DNA of 64,000 nucleotides from Bradyrhizobium sp. cir1 (GTDB lineage Bacteria; Pseudomonadota; Alphaproteobacteria; Rhizobiales; Xanthobacteraceae), in assembly GCF_014198245.1 (NCBI RefSeq), contig NZ_JACIHE010000004.1:1-64000 (forward strand), read 5' to 3'. The translations under genes and the position numbers were made by a program. The stretch's first letter is position 1, and each line of letters begins with the position of its first letter. Below the pieces are notes generated by a model that ran no database searches, was not told where the DNA came from, and was given only the letters and a program-made list of their open reading frames with translations. Of this stretch, positions 36,555-46,243 are shown piece after piece.

Positions 36555-36676
36555 CGCGAAAAAGCCCTTGTCATGGCCTTCCAAAGCGGGGCATCCAGTA
36601 GGAAGGGCGCGCGGCTGATTTGGCCGTGACCTTCGCCAGATGCCGCCTTTCCGGCGGCAAGGTCAGGGAACAGAGC

Positions 36677-38077
36677 ATGAGACTGCCGCGCGAGATCGGA
36701 CCCATCCACTTCGTCGGGATCGGCGGGATCGGCATGAGCGGCATCGCCGAGGTGCTGGTCAATCTCGGCTATGCCGTGCAGGGCTCGGATGCCTCCGACA
36801 ATTACAATCTCGACCGTCTGCGCAAGAAGGGCGCGAAGGTTTCGGTCGGCCACAAGGCCGAGAATGTCGATGGCGCCGAAGTCGTCGTGGTCTCCACCGC
36901 GATCAAGCGCGACAATCCGGAACTGGTGGCGGCGCGCGAGCGGCGCATTCCCGTGGTGCGCCGCGCCGAGATGCTGGCCGAGCTGATGCGGCTGAAGAGC
37001 TGCGTCGCGATTGCCGGCACCCACGGAAAGACCACGACGACCACGATGGTCGCAACGTTGCTAGATGCCGGCGGGCTCGATCCGACCGTGATCAACGGCG
37101 GCATCATCAACGCCTACGGCTCCAACGCGCGGTTAGGGGCCGGCGACTGGATGGTGGTGGAGGCCGACGAGAGCGACGGCACGTTCCTGAAGCTGCCGAC
37201 CGATGTCGCGATCGTCACCAATGTCGACCCCGAGCATCTCGACCACTTCAAGACCTTCGAGGCCGTGCAGGACGCGTTCCGGCATTTCGTTGAGAACCTG
37301 CCGTTCTACGGCTTTGCCGTGATGTGCATCGATCATCCCGTGGTGCAGAGCCTCGTCGGCAAGATCGAGGACCGCCGCATCATCACCTATGGCGAGAATC
37401 CGCAGGCCGATGCGCGGCTGGTTGATCTCACCGCGGGCGGTGGCGGCTCGAAGTTCAAGGTCGTGATCCGCGACAAGACCGGCACCACGCATGAGATCGC
37501 CGACCTCGCGCTGCCGATGCCGGGCCGGCACAACGCCTCGAATGCGACGGCCGCGATTGCGGTTGCTCACGCGCTCGGCGTTTCCGACGACAAGATTCGC
37601 AGTGCCATCGCAGGCTTCGGCGGCGTCAAGCGCCGCTTCACCAAGACCGGCGAGTGGAACGGCGTCACCGTGATCGATGATTACGGCCATCACCCCGTGG
37701 AGATTGCAGCGGTGCTGAAGGCGGCGCGCGATTCCTATACAGGCAAGGTGATCGCCGTGGTGCAGCCGCATCGCTACACCCGCCTGCAATCGCTGTTCGA
37801 GGAATTCTGCACCTGCTTCAACGACGCGGACGCGGTTGTTGTCGCCGACGTCTATGCCGCTGGCGAAGCGCCGATCGAAGGCATCGACCGCGATCATTTC
37901 GTCGTGGGCCTGCGCGCGCATGGCCACCGCGAGGTGATCCCGCTGCCGGCCGCGTCGGAGCTCGCCGGCATCATCAAGGGGCTCGCGAAACCCGGCGATC
38001 TCATCGTGTGCCTGGGCGCCGGTAACATCACGCAATGGGCGTATGCACTGCCCGGCGAATTGAAGGCGCTGGGGTAG
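36677..38077 (+). CDS. murC: UDP-MurNAc--L-alanine ligase
   Basis: The 466-residue first ligase of the stem-peptide pathway is unmistakable. It has [17 protein letters not shown] at the start, [19 protein letters not shown] as the P-loop, [24 protein letters not shown] and [15 protein letters not shown] 36677 begins at the usual [14 protein letters not shown]. An in-frame start at 36620 would add 19 residues with no match. A 122-base gap after murG contains no hairpin that I can see. Confidence 0.97.
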   Translation: MRLPREIGPIHFVGIGGIGMSGIAEVLVNLGYAVQGSDASDNYNLDRLRKKGAKVSVGHKAENVDGAEVVVVSTAIKRDNPELVAARERRIPVVRRAEMLAELMRLKSCVAIAGTHGKTTTTTMVATLLDAGGLDPTVINGGIINAYGSNARLGAGDWMVVEADESDGTFLKLPTDVAIVTNVDPEHLDHFKTFEAVQDAFRHFVENLPFYGFAVMCIDHPVVQSLVGKIEDRRIITYGENPQADARLVDLTAGGGGSKFKVVIRDKTGTTHEIADLALPMPGRHNASNATAAIAVAHALGVSDDKIRSAIAGFGGVKRRFTKTGEWNGVTVIDDYGHHPVEIAAVLKAARDSYTGKVIAVVQPHRYTRLQSLFEEFCTCFNDADAVVVADVYAAGEAPIEGIDRDHFVVGLRAHGHREVIPLPAASELAGIIKGLAKPGDLIVCLGAGNITQWAYALPGELKALG

Positions 38078-38081
38078 GGCG

Positions 38082-38999
38082 GTGAGCTTTTCCGACATCA
38101 CCCCCTCGCTCAAGGCCGCGATGCCTGACCTTCGCGGCCGGCTGCTGGCGAACCAGTCGCTGGCCGAGCTCACCTGGTTCCGCGTCGGCGGTCCGGCGCA
38201 GGTGCTGTTCACGCCGGCGGACGAGGACGATCTCGCTTATTTCCTCGCGCATCTTGCCGCCGACATTCCCGTCTATGTCATCGGTGTCGGCTCCAACCTG
38301 ATCGTGCGCGACGGCGGCATTGCCGGCGTGGTGATCCGTCTTGCGCCGCGCGCCTTCGGCGAGGCGACCGCGAGTGGCGACATCGTCACCGCAGGCACGG
38401 CCGCGCTCGACAAGCGCGTGGCGGAAGTGGCAGCAAGCGCCAATATCGGCGGGCTCGAATTCTATTTCGGCATTCCCGGCACGATCGGCGGCGCCCTGCG
38501 CATGAATGCGGGCGCCAATGGCGGCGAGACCAAGGACGTGCTGATCGAAGCGTGCGGTGTCGGGCGCGACGGCACGAAGCACGTCTTCTCCAACGCCGAC
38601 ATGAAATTCGTCTATCGGAGCAGCGGCGTCGATCCCTCCATCATCTTCACCTCCGCGCGCTTTCGCGGCGAGATCAGGGATGCCGATGCGATCCGCGCGC
38701 GCATGGCGAAGGTGCAGAGCCATCGCGAGACCGCGCAGCCGATCCGCGAAAAGACCGGCGGCTCGACCTTCAAGAACCCGCCCGGCCATTCCGCCTGGAA
38801 GCTGGTCGATGCCGCCGGCTGCCGCGGCCTGCGCGTCGGCGGCGCGCAGGTCTCCGAGATGCATTGCAATTTCCTGATCAACACCGGCGATGCCACCGCG
38901 CACGACATCGAGACGCTGGGCGAGACCGTGCGTGAACGGGTAAAGGCGAATTCCGGAATTGAGCTGCACTGGGAAATCAAGCGGATCGGGGTTTCATGA
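38082..38999 (+). CDS. murB: UDP-N-acetylenolpyruvoylglucosamine reductase
   Basis: The 305-residue FAD enzyme reduces UDP-GlcNAc-enolpyruvate to UDP-MurNAc. It has the FAD domain [42 protein letters not shown], the proton-donor region [10 protein letters not shown], and [14 protein letters not shown] near the end. This is the type IIa-like form common in alphaproteobacteria. The start is GTG 38082, four bases after the murC stop, with GGGGTAGGG overlapping that stop. Confidence 0.96.
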   Translation: MSFSDITPSLKAAMPDLRGRLLANQSLAELTWFRVGGPAQVLFTPADEDDLAYFLAHLAADIPVYVIGVGSNLIVRDGGIAGVVIRLAPRAFGEATASGDIVTAGTAALDKRVAEVAASANIGGLEFYFGIPGTIGGALRMNAGANGGETKDVLIEACGVGRDGTKHVFSNADMKFVYRSSGVDPSIIFTSARFRGEIRDADAIRARMAKVQSHRETAQPIREKTGGSTFKNPPGHSAWKLVDAAGCRGLRVGGAQVSEMHCNFLINTGDATAHDIETLGETVRERVKANSGIELHWEIKRIGVS

Positions 39000-39004
39000 C
39001 CATC

Positions 39005-39107
39005 GTCATTCCGGGGCTCGCGAAGCGAGAGCCCGGAATCCATCGGGCGGCAGAGACGGTGGTGAAATGGATTCCGGGCTCACGCCTTCGTCGCGCCCCG
39101 GAATGAC
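39005..39107. repeat. Palindromic repeat between murB and ddl
   Basis: GTCATTCCGGGG and CCCCGGAATGAC form the outer arms, with inner GGCTCGCGAAGCGAGAGCC and GGAATCCAT/ATGGATTCC stems. It lies 5 bases after the murB stop and about 20 before ddl. Confidence 0.85.
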
Positions 39108-39127
39108 GAACTGAGAGATTGCGGACT

Positions 39128-40120
39128 ATGAACATGCGCACCACCATCCTCTTCGGCGGCTCCAACCGCGAGCGTCTGGTTTCGGTCGCCTCGGCGCAGG
39201 CGCTGCATCAGGCGCTGCCCGAGGCCGATCTCTGGTGGTGGGACGTCGAGGACAAGGTGCATGTGGTGCAGTCCAGGCAGCTGCTCGAGCATGCGCGCCC
39301 GTTCGAGGACGAGTTCAAGCCCGGCACATCAGGCATTCCGCTCGCGCAGGCGCTCGACCAGGCCAAGGCGGAAGATCGCGTGCTGGTGCTCGGCCTGCAT
39401 GGTGGAAGCGCTGAGAACGGCGAATTGCAGGTGATGTGCGAGGCGCGCGGCGTGCCGTTCACCGGCTCGGGCTCGGCCTCCTCGCATCTCGCCTTCGACA
39501 AGATCGCAGCCAAACGCTTCGCTGCGCTTGGCGGCGTCACGCCGCCGGCCAACGTTGCGCTCGAAGACATCGACGAGGCCTTCGCCGAATATGGCAGGCT
39601 GATCGCAAAGCCTGCGCGCGACGGGTCGAGCTACGGCCTGATCTTCGTCAACGCCAGGCAGGATCTCGTCGCCGTGCGCAATGCCGCGAAGCATGAAGAG
39701 TATGTGATCGAGCCCTACATCGCCGGCATCGAAGCGACCTGTGGCGTGCTGGAGCGCACCGATGGCTCGATCATCGCGCTGCCGCCGATCGAGATCATTC
39801 CGGGCGAGGGCAATTTCGATTACGCCGCGAAATATCTGTTGAAGTCGACCCAGGAGATCTGCCCCGGTCGTTTCGCCCCCGAGATTACCGCCGCGCTCAA
39901 GGAGCAGGCGATGCTGGCGCACCGGGCGATGTCCTGCACCGGCTATTCCCGCTCGGACTTCATCGTCTCGGAAAGGGGCCTGATCTATCTCGAAACCAAC
40001 ACGCTGCCCGGGCTGACCAAGTCATCGCTCTACCCAAAGGCGCTGAAGGCGGAGGGCATCGAATTCGCCGACTTCCTGCACGGCCTGGTCGAGCTCGCCG
40101 GGCGGGGCGTGCGGAAATAA
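39128..40120 (+). CDS. ddl: D-alanine--D-alanine ligase
   Basis: The 330-residue ATP-grasp enzyme makes the dipeptide used by MurF. The order of motifs fits Ddl: ILFGGSNRERLVSVASAQAL, LGLHGGSAENGELQVMCEARGVPFTGSGS, LIAKPARDGSSYGL, and YLETNTLPGLTKSSLYPKAL. Several positions differ from the usual text, for example HGGSAENG instead of HG..GEDG, so it is a divergent member. Position between murB and ftsQ supports the call. ATG 39128 and ATG 39134 are both possible, and GAGAG fits the first. Confidence 0.9.
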   Translation: MNMRTTILFGGSNRERLVSVASAQALHQALPEADLWWWDVEDKVHVVQSRQLLEHARPFEDEFKPGTSGIPLAQALDQAKAEDRVLVLGLHGGSAENGELQVMCEARGVPFTGSGSASSHLAFDKIAAKRFAALGGVTPPANVALEDIDEAFAEYGRLIAKPARDGSSYGLIFVNARQDLVAVRNAAKHEEYVIEPYIAGIEATCGVLERTDGSIIALPPIEIIPGEGNFDYAAKYLLKSTQEICPGRFAPEITAALKEQAMLAHRAMSCTGYSRSDFIVSERGLIYLETNTLPGLTKSSLYPKALKAEGIEFADFLHGLVELAGRGVRK

Positions 40121-40466
40121 TTAGGACTGGTTAATGGCCGGACGGGCGAAACGGCCCGGTTTGGGGCCCAAATCCGGTAAAATGCCGGACATCGCGGCAT
40201 AAATGCCTCACATGGCTGGGCAAAAAGCGTCCGGCGTTAACGAACTTTACCTTTTGTTTACCAGGACATCCGAAGGTTAACGCTGGCGGCGCATATGGCG
40301 CTTTGGCTGCCGGCGCGTGAGCTGTGGCGGGTGTTGTCACCTCCAGCGAACGCTTTGAAGGGGAGAGGCTTCTTCTGCTGAAGACCAGCACCCGGCCCGG
40401 CACCGAGACGTCATGTTCGCCAGGATCCGCGCGATGTCGCGGGCAAACTGTTGACGAGCTCGTGCA
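40121..40466. other. Intergenic region before ftsQ with candidate promoter and CtrA-like half-sites
   Basis: This 346-base gap lacks a gene and is richer in TTAA and TTTACC than its surroundings. TTAA-N7-TACC lies at 40237-40251 and TTTACC occurs twice 10 bases apart (40247, 40257). GGTTAACG is at 40276. Near 40158, GGTTTGGGGCCCAAATCCGG is an imperfect palindrome and may end ddl transcription. CtrA control of ftsQA is known in Caulobacter; here it is only suggested. Confidence 0.4.
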
Positions 40467-41489
40467 ATGGATGGAGCAGGAAGCCTCACCCGGTCGCTTT
40501 TCAGATCGCTGAGGCCCCAAGCTGACCTGAAGGCGGCCGCTATCGGAGCGGTCGTGCTTCTGCGCGAGTGGGTGCAGGAGAAGCGCGAGGAGAAGCGCGC
40601 TGCCGCCAGGATCAAGACCAAAGCCAGGGCCAAGGCCGTCGTCGAGCGCGAGCCGCCGCCGCGCGTGGTCGCCCTGGTCGAGCGCTATGCGCCGCGCCGG
40701 GTCGGGATTGCCATGACTGCGCTGCTGCTGCTCGGAAGCTGCGGCTTCGGCATCGTCAGGGGCGGCCATCTCCAGGACTTCATCACGGCGGTCAGCGACG
40801 CCCGCAACGCCATGGCCAATTCCGCCGGCTTCCGCATCACCTCCGTGGTGATCAACGGCCGCAAGCAGCTCACCCAGGACGAGATCCTCGCGATCGGCGG
40901 CGTCAGCGGCCGCTCCTCGCTGCTGTTCCTCGACGCCGACGTCGTGCGCGAGAAGCTCAAGGCCAATCCCTGGATCGCGGATGCGACCGTGCTGAAGCTC
41001 TATCCGGGCCGGCTGATGATCGACATCACCGAGCGCCAGGCCTTCGCGCTGTGGCAGGAGGCCGGCCGCCTCTCCGTCATCGCCGATGACGGCGCCGTGC
41101 TCGAACCCTATGTCTCGCGCCGCTTCCTGTCGCTGCCGCTCGTGGTCGGCAAGGGCGCCGACACCCAGGCCCGCGATTTCCTGGCGCTGCTGGCGCGCTA
41201 TCCGCAGGTCAACGCCGTGACCAAGGCAGCGGTCTATGTCGGCGAGCGGCGCTGGAACCTGAGGCTGAAGGACGGCCTCGACATCCGCCTGCCCGAGCAG
41301 GACGTCGGCAACGCGCTTGCGATGCTGTCCAGGCTCGACAAGGAGGACAGGCTGTTCTCCCGCGACATCGTCGCCGTCGACATGCGCCTGCCGGATCGCC
41401 TGGTGGTGCAACTGTCCGACGACGCCGCCAAGGCGCGCGAAGACCAGTTCAAGGACAAGAAGAAAAAGAAGGCCGGGGACGCTGCATGA
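40467..41489 (+). CDS. ftsQ: Cell division protein FtsQ
   Basis: The 340-residue bitopic protein has a basic cytoplasmic part of about 80 residues rich in K, R and E and one membrane helix (VGIAMTALLLLGSCGFGIV). The POTRA domain is FRITSVVINGRKQLTQDEILAIGG, and the FtsQ domain holds LKANPWIADATVLKLYPGRL. It scaffolds FtsL/FtsB at the division site. The C-terminus is lysine-rich. The stop overlaps the ftsA start (ATGA). Confidence 0.95.
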   Translation: MDGAGSLTRSLFRSLRPQADLKAAAIGAVVLLREWVQEKREEKRAAARIKTKARAKAVVEREPPPRVVALVERYAPRRVGIAMTALLLLGSCGFGIVRGGHLQDFITAVSDARNAMANSAGFRITSVVINGRKQLTQDEILAIGGVSGRSSLLFLDADVVREKLKANPWIADATVLKLYPGRLMIDITERQAFALWQEAGRLSVIADDGAVLEPYVSRRFLSLPLVVGKGADTQARDFLALLARYPQVNAVTKAAVYVGERRWNLRLKDGLDIRLPEQDVGNALAMLSRLDKEDRLFSRDIVAVDMRLPDRLVVQLSDDAAKAREDQFKDKKKKKAGDAA

Positions 41490-42808
41490 CCGGTCTTGAT
41501 CGCACCCAGACGCCGAAGACGCGCCAGATGCCGCACAAGCGCGGCGGCCTGGTCGCCTGCCTCGATATCGGCACCAGCAAGATCGCCTGCATGATCGCGC
41601 GGCTGAAGCCGTCGGCGCCGAGCGAAGCCTTGCGCGGCCGCACCCACGCGGTGGAGTTGATCGGCTACAGCCAGATCCAGGCGCGCGGCATGAAGGCCGG
41701 CGCGGTGATCGATCTCGGTGAATGCGAGCAGGCGGTGCGCCAGGCCGTCGCGCTGGCGGAGAAGATGGCCAAGGTGCGGGTCGAGTCCGTGCTGCTCTCG
41801 GTCTCCGGCGGCCGGCTCTCCGGCCAGCTGGTCGAAGCTGCCGCCGACATCCGCGGCGGCGCCGTGACGCCCGCCGACGTCAGCCGCGTCACCTCCACCG
41901 GCATGCGCCACGCCACCGGCGAAGGCCGCACCGTGCTGCATGCGCTGCCGGTCGGCTACACGCTCGACGGCGTCAAGGGCATCCGCGATCCCCGCGGCAT
42001 GGTCGCGCATCAGTTCGGCGTCGACATGAACGTCGTCACCTGCGACGCCACGGTGGCGCGGAACCTGATGCTCGCGGTGGAACGCTGCCACATCAATGTC
42101 GAAGCCATGGCGGCGAGCCCCTATGTCGCCGGATTGTCGGTGCTGACCGACGACGAGGCCGATCTCGGCGCCGCCGTCGTCGAGATGGGCGCCGGCACCA
42201 CGACGATCGCGGTCTATTCCGGCGGCCGTTTCGTGCATGCGGCGGGTTTTGCGGTCGGCGGGCAACACATCACGATGGATCTCGCGCGCGGACTCTCCGC
42301 GACCATTGCCGATGCCGAGCGAATCAAGACTTTATATGGGACGGTCATCACCGGTGGATCGGACTCGCGTGAGCTGATGTCTGTACCGACAGCCGGTGAC
42401 GAGCAGGATCTGCCGCAGATCGTCTCCCGCGCGACCATTGCCAACATCGTCAAGCACCGTGCCGAGGAAATCTTCGAAATGGTCCGGGACCGGTTGAAGG
42501 ATTCGCCCTTCGCGTCAGAGCCCAACGGGCGCGTCGTGCTCTCGGGCGGCGCCTCGCAACTGACCGGTCTCGTCGAACTCGGAACACAAATTCTCGGCCG
42601 GCCCGTGCGGGTCGGACGTCCTCTCGGCTTCGGCCGGCTGCCCAACGAGGCGAAGAACGCCGCGTTCGCGGTGCCGGCCGGACTCCTCGTCTACCCGCAA
42701 TATGTTCACCAGGAACATGTCGAACCGCGGCATACGCGGCAGCAGGTCAGGACAGGGACCGGCGGTTATTTCGGAAAGGTGGGACGATGGCTACGCGAGG
42801 GCTTCTGA
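41486..42808 (+). CDS. ftsA: Cell division protein FtsA
   Basis: The 440-residue actin-like ATPase anchors FtsZ to the membrane. It shows the phosphate-1 motif VACLDIGTSKIACMIARL, the SHS2 insertion domain, phosphate-2 VEMGAGTTTIAVYSGG and the adenosine motif VVLSGGASQLTGL. The C-terminal amphipathic end VGRWLREGF is the membrane-targeting helix. It has a longer N-terminal extension of about 20 polar residues than the E. coli protein. ftsZ follows after 87 bases. Confidence 0.96.
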   Translation: MTGLDRTQTPKTRQMPHKRGGLVACLDIGTSKIACMIARLKPSAPSEALRGRTHAVELIGYSQIQARGMKAGAVIDLGECEQAVRQAVALAEKMAKVRVESVLLSVSGGRLSGQLVEAAADIRGGAVTPADVSRVTSTGMRHATGEGRTVLHALPVGYTLDGVKGIRDPRGMVAHQFGVDMNVVTCDATVARNLMLAVERCHINVEAMAASPYVAGLSVLTDDEADLGAAVVEMGAGTTTIAVYSGGRFVHAAGFAVGGQHITMDLARGLSATIADAERIKTLYGTVITGGSDSRELMSVPTAGDEQDLPQIVSRATIANIVKHRAEEIFEMVRDRLKDSPFASEPNGRVVLSGGASQLTGLVELGTQILGRPVRVGRPLGFGRLPNEAKNAAFAVPAGLLVYPQYVHQEHVEPRHTRQQVRTGTGGYFGKVGRWLREGF

Positions 42809-42895
42809 TGACTCCTTTCCGCAATTTCCCATTTTCACCAACTCCCGCGGCCGCCGGCCGGGGCGAACCCACGCGCGCGTGATCGAGAGGCAACC

Positions 42896-44677
42896 ATGAC
42901 CATCAGCATCAATGTTCCTGATATTCACGAACTGAAGCCCCGGATCACCGTGTTCGGCGTCGGCGGCGCCGGCGGCAACGCCGTCAACAACATGATCACG
43001 GCGGGCCTGCAGGGCGTCGACTTCGTGGTCGCCAACACTGATGCGCAGGCGCTGACGATGTCGAAGGCGCAGCGCATCGTGCAGATGGGCACGGCGGTCA
43101 CGCAGGGCCTCGGCGCAGGTTCGCAGCCGAACGTCGGCGCCGCGGCGGCGGAAGAGGTGATCGACGAGCTGCGCGACCATCTCTCGGGCGCCAACATGGT
43201 GTTCGTCACCGCCGGCATGGGCGGCGGCACCGGCACCGGCGCTGCACCCGTGATCGCCAAGACCGCGCGCGACATGGGCATCCTCACCGTCGGCGTCGTG
43301 ACCAAGCCGTTCCACTTCGAGGGCGGCCGCCGCATGCGCACCGCTGAAGCCGGCATCAACGAGCTGCACAAGGTCGTCGATACGCTCCTGATCATCCCGA
43401 ACCAGAACCTGTTCCGGGTCGCCAACGAGAAGACCACCTTCGCCGACGCCTTCGCGATGGCCGACCAGGTGCTCTATTCGGGCGTCGCCTGCATCACCGA
43501 CCTGATGGTCAAGGAAGGCCTGATCAACCTCGACTTCGCCGACGTCCGCGCCGTGATGCGTGAGATGGGCAAGGCGATGATGGGCACCGGCGAAGCCTCC
43601 GGCGACAAGCGCGCGCTGACCGCCGCCGAAGCTGCGATCGCCAACCCGCTGATCGACGATTCCTCGATGAAGGGCGCCAAGGGCCTTCTCATCTCCATCA
43701 CCGGCGGCAAGGACCTCACGCTGTTCGAGGTCGACGAGGCTGCGACCCGCATCCGCGAGGAAGTCGACCAGGACGCCAACATCATCGTCGGCGCCACCTT
43801 CGACGAAGCCCTCGACGGCCTGATCCGCGTCTCGGTCGTTGCCACCGGCATCGAGCAGGCCGCGATCGCCCGCAACAGCCAGGCGACCTCCGCTCCGGTC
43901 GCGAACGCGGCGCCGCAGGTGCAGCAGGCTCCCGCCGCAGCCGCCGAGAGCCGTCTCGCCGACCTCACCGCGCGTCTGCGCGCCGACAATCAGCGCCTGG
44001 CCGAACGCGCCCAGAAGCTGGAAGTCCAGGTCCCGGCCTCCGCTCCGGCTGCTCCGGTCGCGCCGCGCCCGAACGTCGAGCGCGCGGCGCTCGCCGCCAT
44101 CGCGGCGGCAGTTGCCGAGGTCCCTCAGGCGCCCGCGCCGCAGACCTATGGTGACGTCACCGTGCGGCCGATCGCGCAGAAGCCGACCCTGTTCCCGGAG
44201 CCTGACATGGCCCCGGTCGCGATGCAGGAGCCGATGACCCCGGAAAACTTCATCCCGCCGCAGGCCGAGCGTCCGCCGGTCCGTGCGCCCAGGATGCCGC
44301 GGATCGAGGAGCTGCCGATGCCGGCCCAGGCCGAGATTCGTCAGGCTCGCGGCGAGGTGGAGGAAGAGCCCCCGCAGAAGAGCCGCCTGTCGCTGCTGCA
44401 GCGCCTCGCCAATGTCGGCCTCGGCCGCCGCGACGAAGAGAGCGAGCCGCCGGTAGCCGCCCGCACCACCGGTCCTGCCATGCCGCCGCTGCCCGACCGC
44501 CGGCCGCAGAAGACCGTGGCGCAGCAGATCGCAGCCAGCGAGCCGGTATCAGAGTATGCCCGCCGTCCCGCGCCGCAGGGCCTCGACATGCATGGCCGCC
44601 CCGCGCCTGTTGCGCCGGCGCCACAGGGTGACGACCATCTTGATATCCCGGCCTTCCTGCGGCGGCAGGCAACCTGA
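42896..44677 (+). CDS. ftsZ: Cell division protein FtsZ
   Basis: The 593-residue tubulin-like GTPase forms the division ring. The GTPase part (about residues 10-320) has [21 protein letters not shown], the [14 protein letters not shown]3-type loop, and the synergy loop [21 protein letters not shown] very long Pro/Ala/Glu-rich linker of about 250 residues follows. The conserved end [12 protein letters not shown] binds FtsA and other partners. E. coli FtsZ has 383 residues, so the linker is much expanded, as in other Bradyrhizobium-like species. GAGAGG precedes the ATG. Confidence 0.97.
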   Translation: MTISINVPDIHELKPRITVFGVGGAGGNAVNNMITAGLQGVDFVVANTDAQALTMSKAQRIVQMGTAVTQGLGAGSQPNVGAAAAEEVIDELRDHLSGANMVFVTAGMGGGTGTGAAPVIAKTARDMGILTVGVVTKPFHFEGGRRMRTAEAGINELHKVVDTLLIIPNQNLFRVANEKTTFADAFAMADQVLYSGVACITDLMVKEGLINLDFADVRAVMREMGKAMMGTGEASGDKRALTAAEAAIANPLIDDSSMKGAKGLLISITGGKDLTLFEVDEAATRIREEVDQDANIIVGATFDEALDGLIRVSVVATGIEQAAIARNSQATSAPVANAAPQVQQAPAAAAESRLADLTARLRADNQRLAERAQKLEVQVPASAPAAPVAPRPNVERAALAAIAAAVAEVPQAPAPQTYGDVTVRPIAQKPTLFPEPDMAPVAMQEPMTPENFIPPQAERPPVRAPRMPRIEELPMPAQAEIRQARGEVEEEPPQKSRLSLLQRLANVGLGRRDEESEPPVAARTTGPAMPPLPDRRPQKTVAQQIAASEPVSEYARRPAPQGLDMHGRPAPVAPAPQGDDHLDIPAFLRRQAT

Positions 44678-44703
44678 GGATTGTTACAATAAGGCAGACG
44701 AAA

Positions 44704-44745
44704 AAAGGTCCCGGCGAGAAGCTTGCCGGGACCTTTCCTTTTCTC
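44704..44745 (+). terminator. Rho-independent terminator after ftsZ
   Basis: AAAGGTCCCGGC and GCCGGGACCTTT form a perfect 12-bp stem with a 9-base loop, followed by CCTTTTCTC. It lies 26 bases after the ftsZ stop and closes the division cluster. Confidence 0.9.
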
Positions 44746-45037
44746 CCGAGAATGCCCGGATTGCACGGCCAAGCAACTGATTCTAAATCATTAATTATGT
44801 ATTTGGTGGTTCAGTAAAACCGCCGGCAGCGGCCCAAAAGCTCGGCGTAATTTGGTTAAGCCTTGGCGCGAATACGGCAGGTTTGGGGTAACAATCGGTA
44901 AAAAACCGTGAGTTGGCGCTGTTTGAGGCAGCAACTATGGTTTGCCGTGACTTGGGGATACGGATTCGCACGACGGCGCAGGCTGATCGGTCGGGTCGAG
45001 TATAAGTCGCAATGGGTCGTAGTGGGGCGGGTTCCTG
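44746..45037. other. AT-rich intergenic region before lpxC
   Basis: This 290-base stretch has no gene. Its first 60 bases (AAATCATTAATTATGTATTT) are markedly AT-rich for this genome and probably include the lpxC promoter. GGTTTGGGG...AATCGGTAAAA near 44880 resembles a segment at 40158 upstream of ftsQ. Confidence 0.45.
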
Positions 45038-46000
45038 ATGAAATTTAGCCGGCAAACAACGCTTCGTGCGCAAGCCACCGTGGCCGGCGTCGGCGTTCAC
45101 TCCGGTCTTCCCGTCACTCTCACGCTTGGGCCTGCGCCGATCGACGCGGGTTTTATTTTTGTCCGTACCGGCCTCGAGGGAAGTGACCGCGAAGTTCAGG
45201 CGACCGCCGACCAGGTGATCGCGACCGACCTTGCCACCGTCCTCGGCGATCGTAACGGTCCGTTGGTCTCCACCGCCGAGCATGTGCTTGCTGCACTGCG
45301 GGGCATGGGCGTGGACAATGCCACGATCGAGCTCGACGGGCCGGAAGTGCCGATCATGGACGGCAGCGCTGCGGCGTTCGTTGCTGCCATCGACCAGGCC
45401 GGCATCGTCACCCAGTCCGCGCAGCGCCGCTTCATCCAGATTTTGAAGCCGATCTCGGTCAAGATCGGCGACTCCTTCGGCGAGATCCGGCCCCATGCCA
45501 ACGGGTTCCGCGTCGAGGTCGAGATCGACTTCACCAATCCCGTCATCGGTCAGCAAAGCTACGCCTTCGACCTCAACCCGGAACGTTTCCGCCGCGAAGT
45601 CGGCCGCGCCCGGACCTTCGGTCTGATGTGCGACGTCGCCCGGCTCTGGAGCGCGGGCTATGCCCTCGGCGCCTCCTTCGACAATACCGTCGTGTTCGAC
45701 GAGGAGCGGCTGCTCAACACCGAGGGCCTGCGCTACGCCGACGAATGTGCCCGTCACAAGGTGCTGGACGTGATCGGCGACCTCGCGCTGGCCGGTCTGC
45801 CGCTGCTTGGCGCCTACCGTTCGGTCCGTGGCGGCCACAAGCTCAACCACGCCGTCCTGACCGCTCTGCTTGCCGACCGTACCGCCTGGCGGGTGGTCGA
45901 GGGCGAGGCGGTGCGTCGCACCACCCGTCCGGTGGGCGAAGTCGGTCGCGGCATTGTCGGTGGCCGGATCGCCGCCGCCTACGGGCCGGACGTGTCCTGA
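45038..46000 (+). CDS. lpxC: UDP-3-O-acyl-N-acetylglucosamine deacetylase
   Basis: The 320-residue zinc enzyme commits to lipid A synthesis. Zinc ligands are His82 in STAEHVLAAL, His240 and Asp244 in ARHKVLDVIGDL, and catalytic His267 lies in GGHKLNHAV. GVGVHSGLPVTLTL at the start is typical. The 5' region is long and AT-rich, and no operon partner precedes it because the ftsZ terminator intervenes. bamD follows after about 240 bases. Confidence 0.96.
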   Translation: MKFSRQTTLRAQATVAGVGVHSGLPVTLTLGPAPIDAGFIFVRTGLEGSDREVQATADQVIATDLATVLGDRNGPLVSTAEHVLAALRGMGVDNATIELDGPEVPIMDGSAAAFVAAIDQAGIVTQSAQRRFIQILKPISVKIGDSFGEIRPHANGFRVEVEIDFTNPVIGQQSYAFDLNPERFRREVGRARTFGLMCDVARLWSAGYALGASFDNTVVFDEERLLNTEGLRYADECARHKVLDVIGDLALAGLPLLGAYRSVRGGHKLNHAVLTALLADRTAWRVVEGEAVRRTTRPVGEVGRGIVGGRIAAAYGPDVS

Positions 46001-46243
46001 AGGCACTTGCCGCCGCTGGCATTTGACCGCGAATTGCCCTGGGAAACTCCTGGTAACCATGATCGGCTAGCATTGCGGCGCGTTCGCCTTAATCCGGGCG
46101 AAATGCCTGCCTATCCGGTTGTTAAGGATCGTTTTTCGGATACATCGGCGTGGTCGCATGGCAGGCACCACGCACCATTTCGCGCCCATGACGGGATTCA
46201 TGGGCTGGCGGGCACTGCATCACAGGGCGTCAGGGCAAAACTC

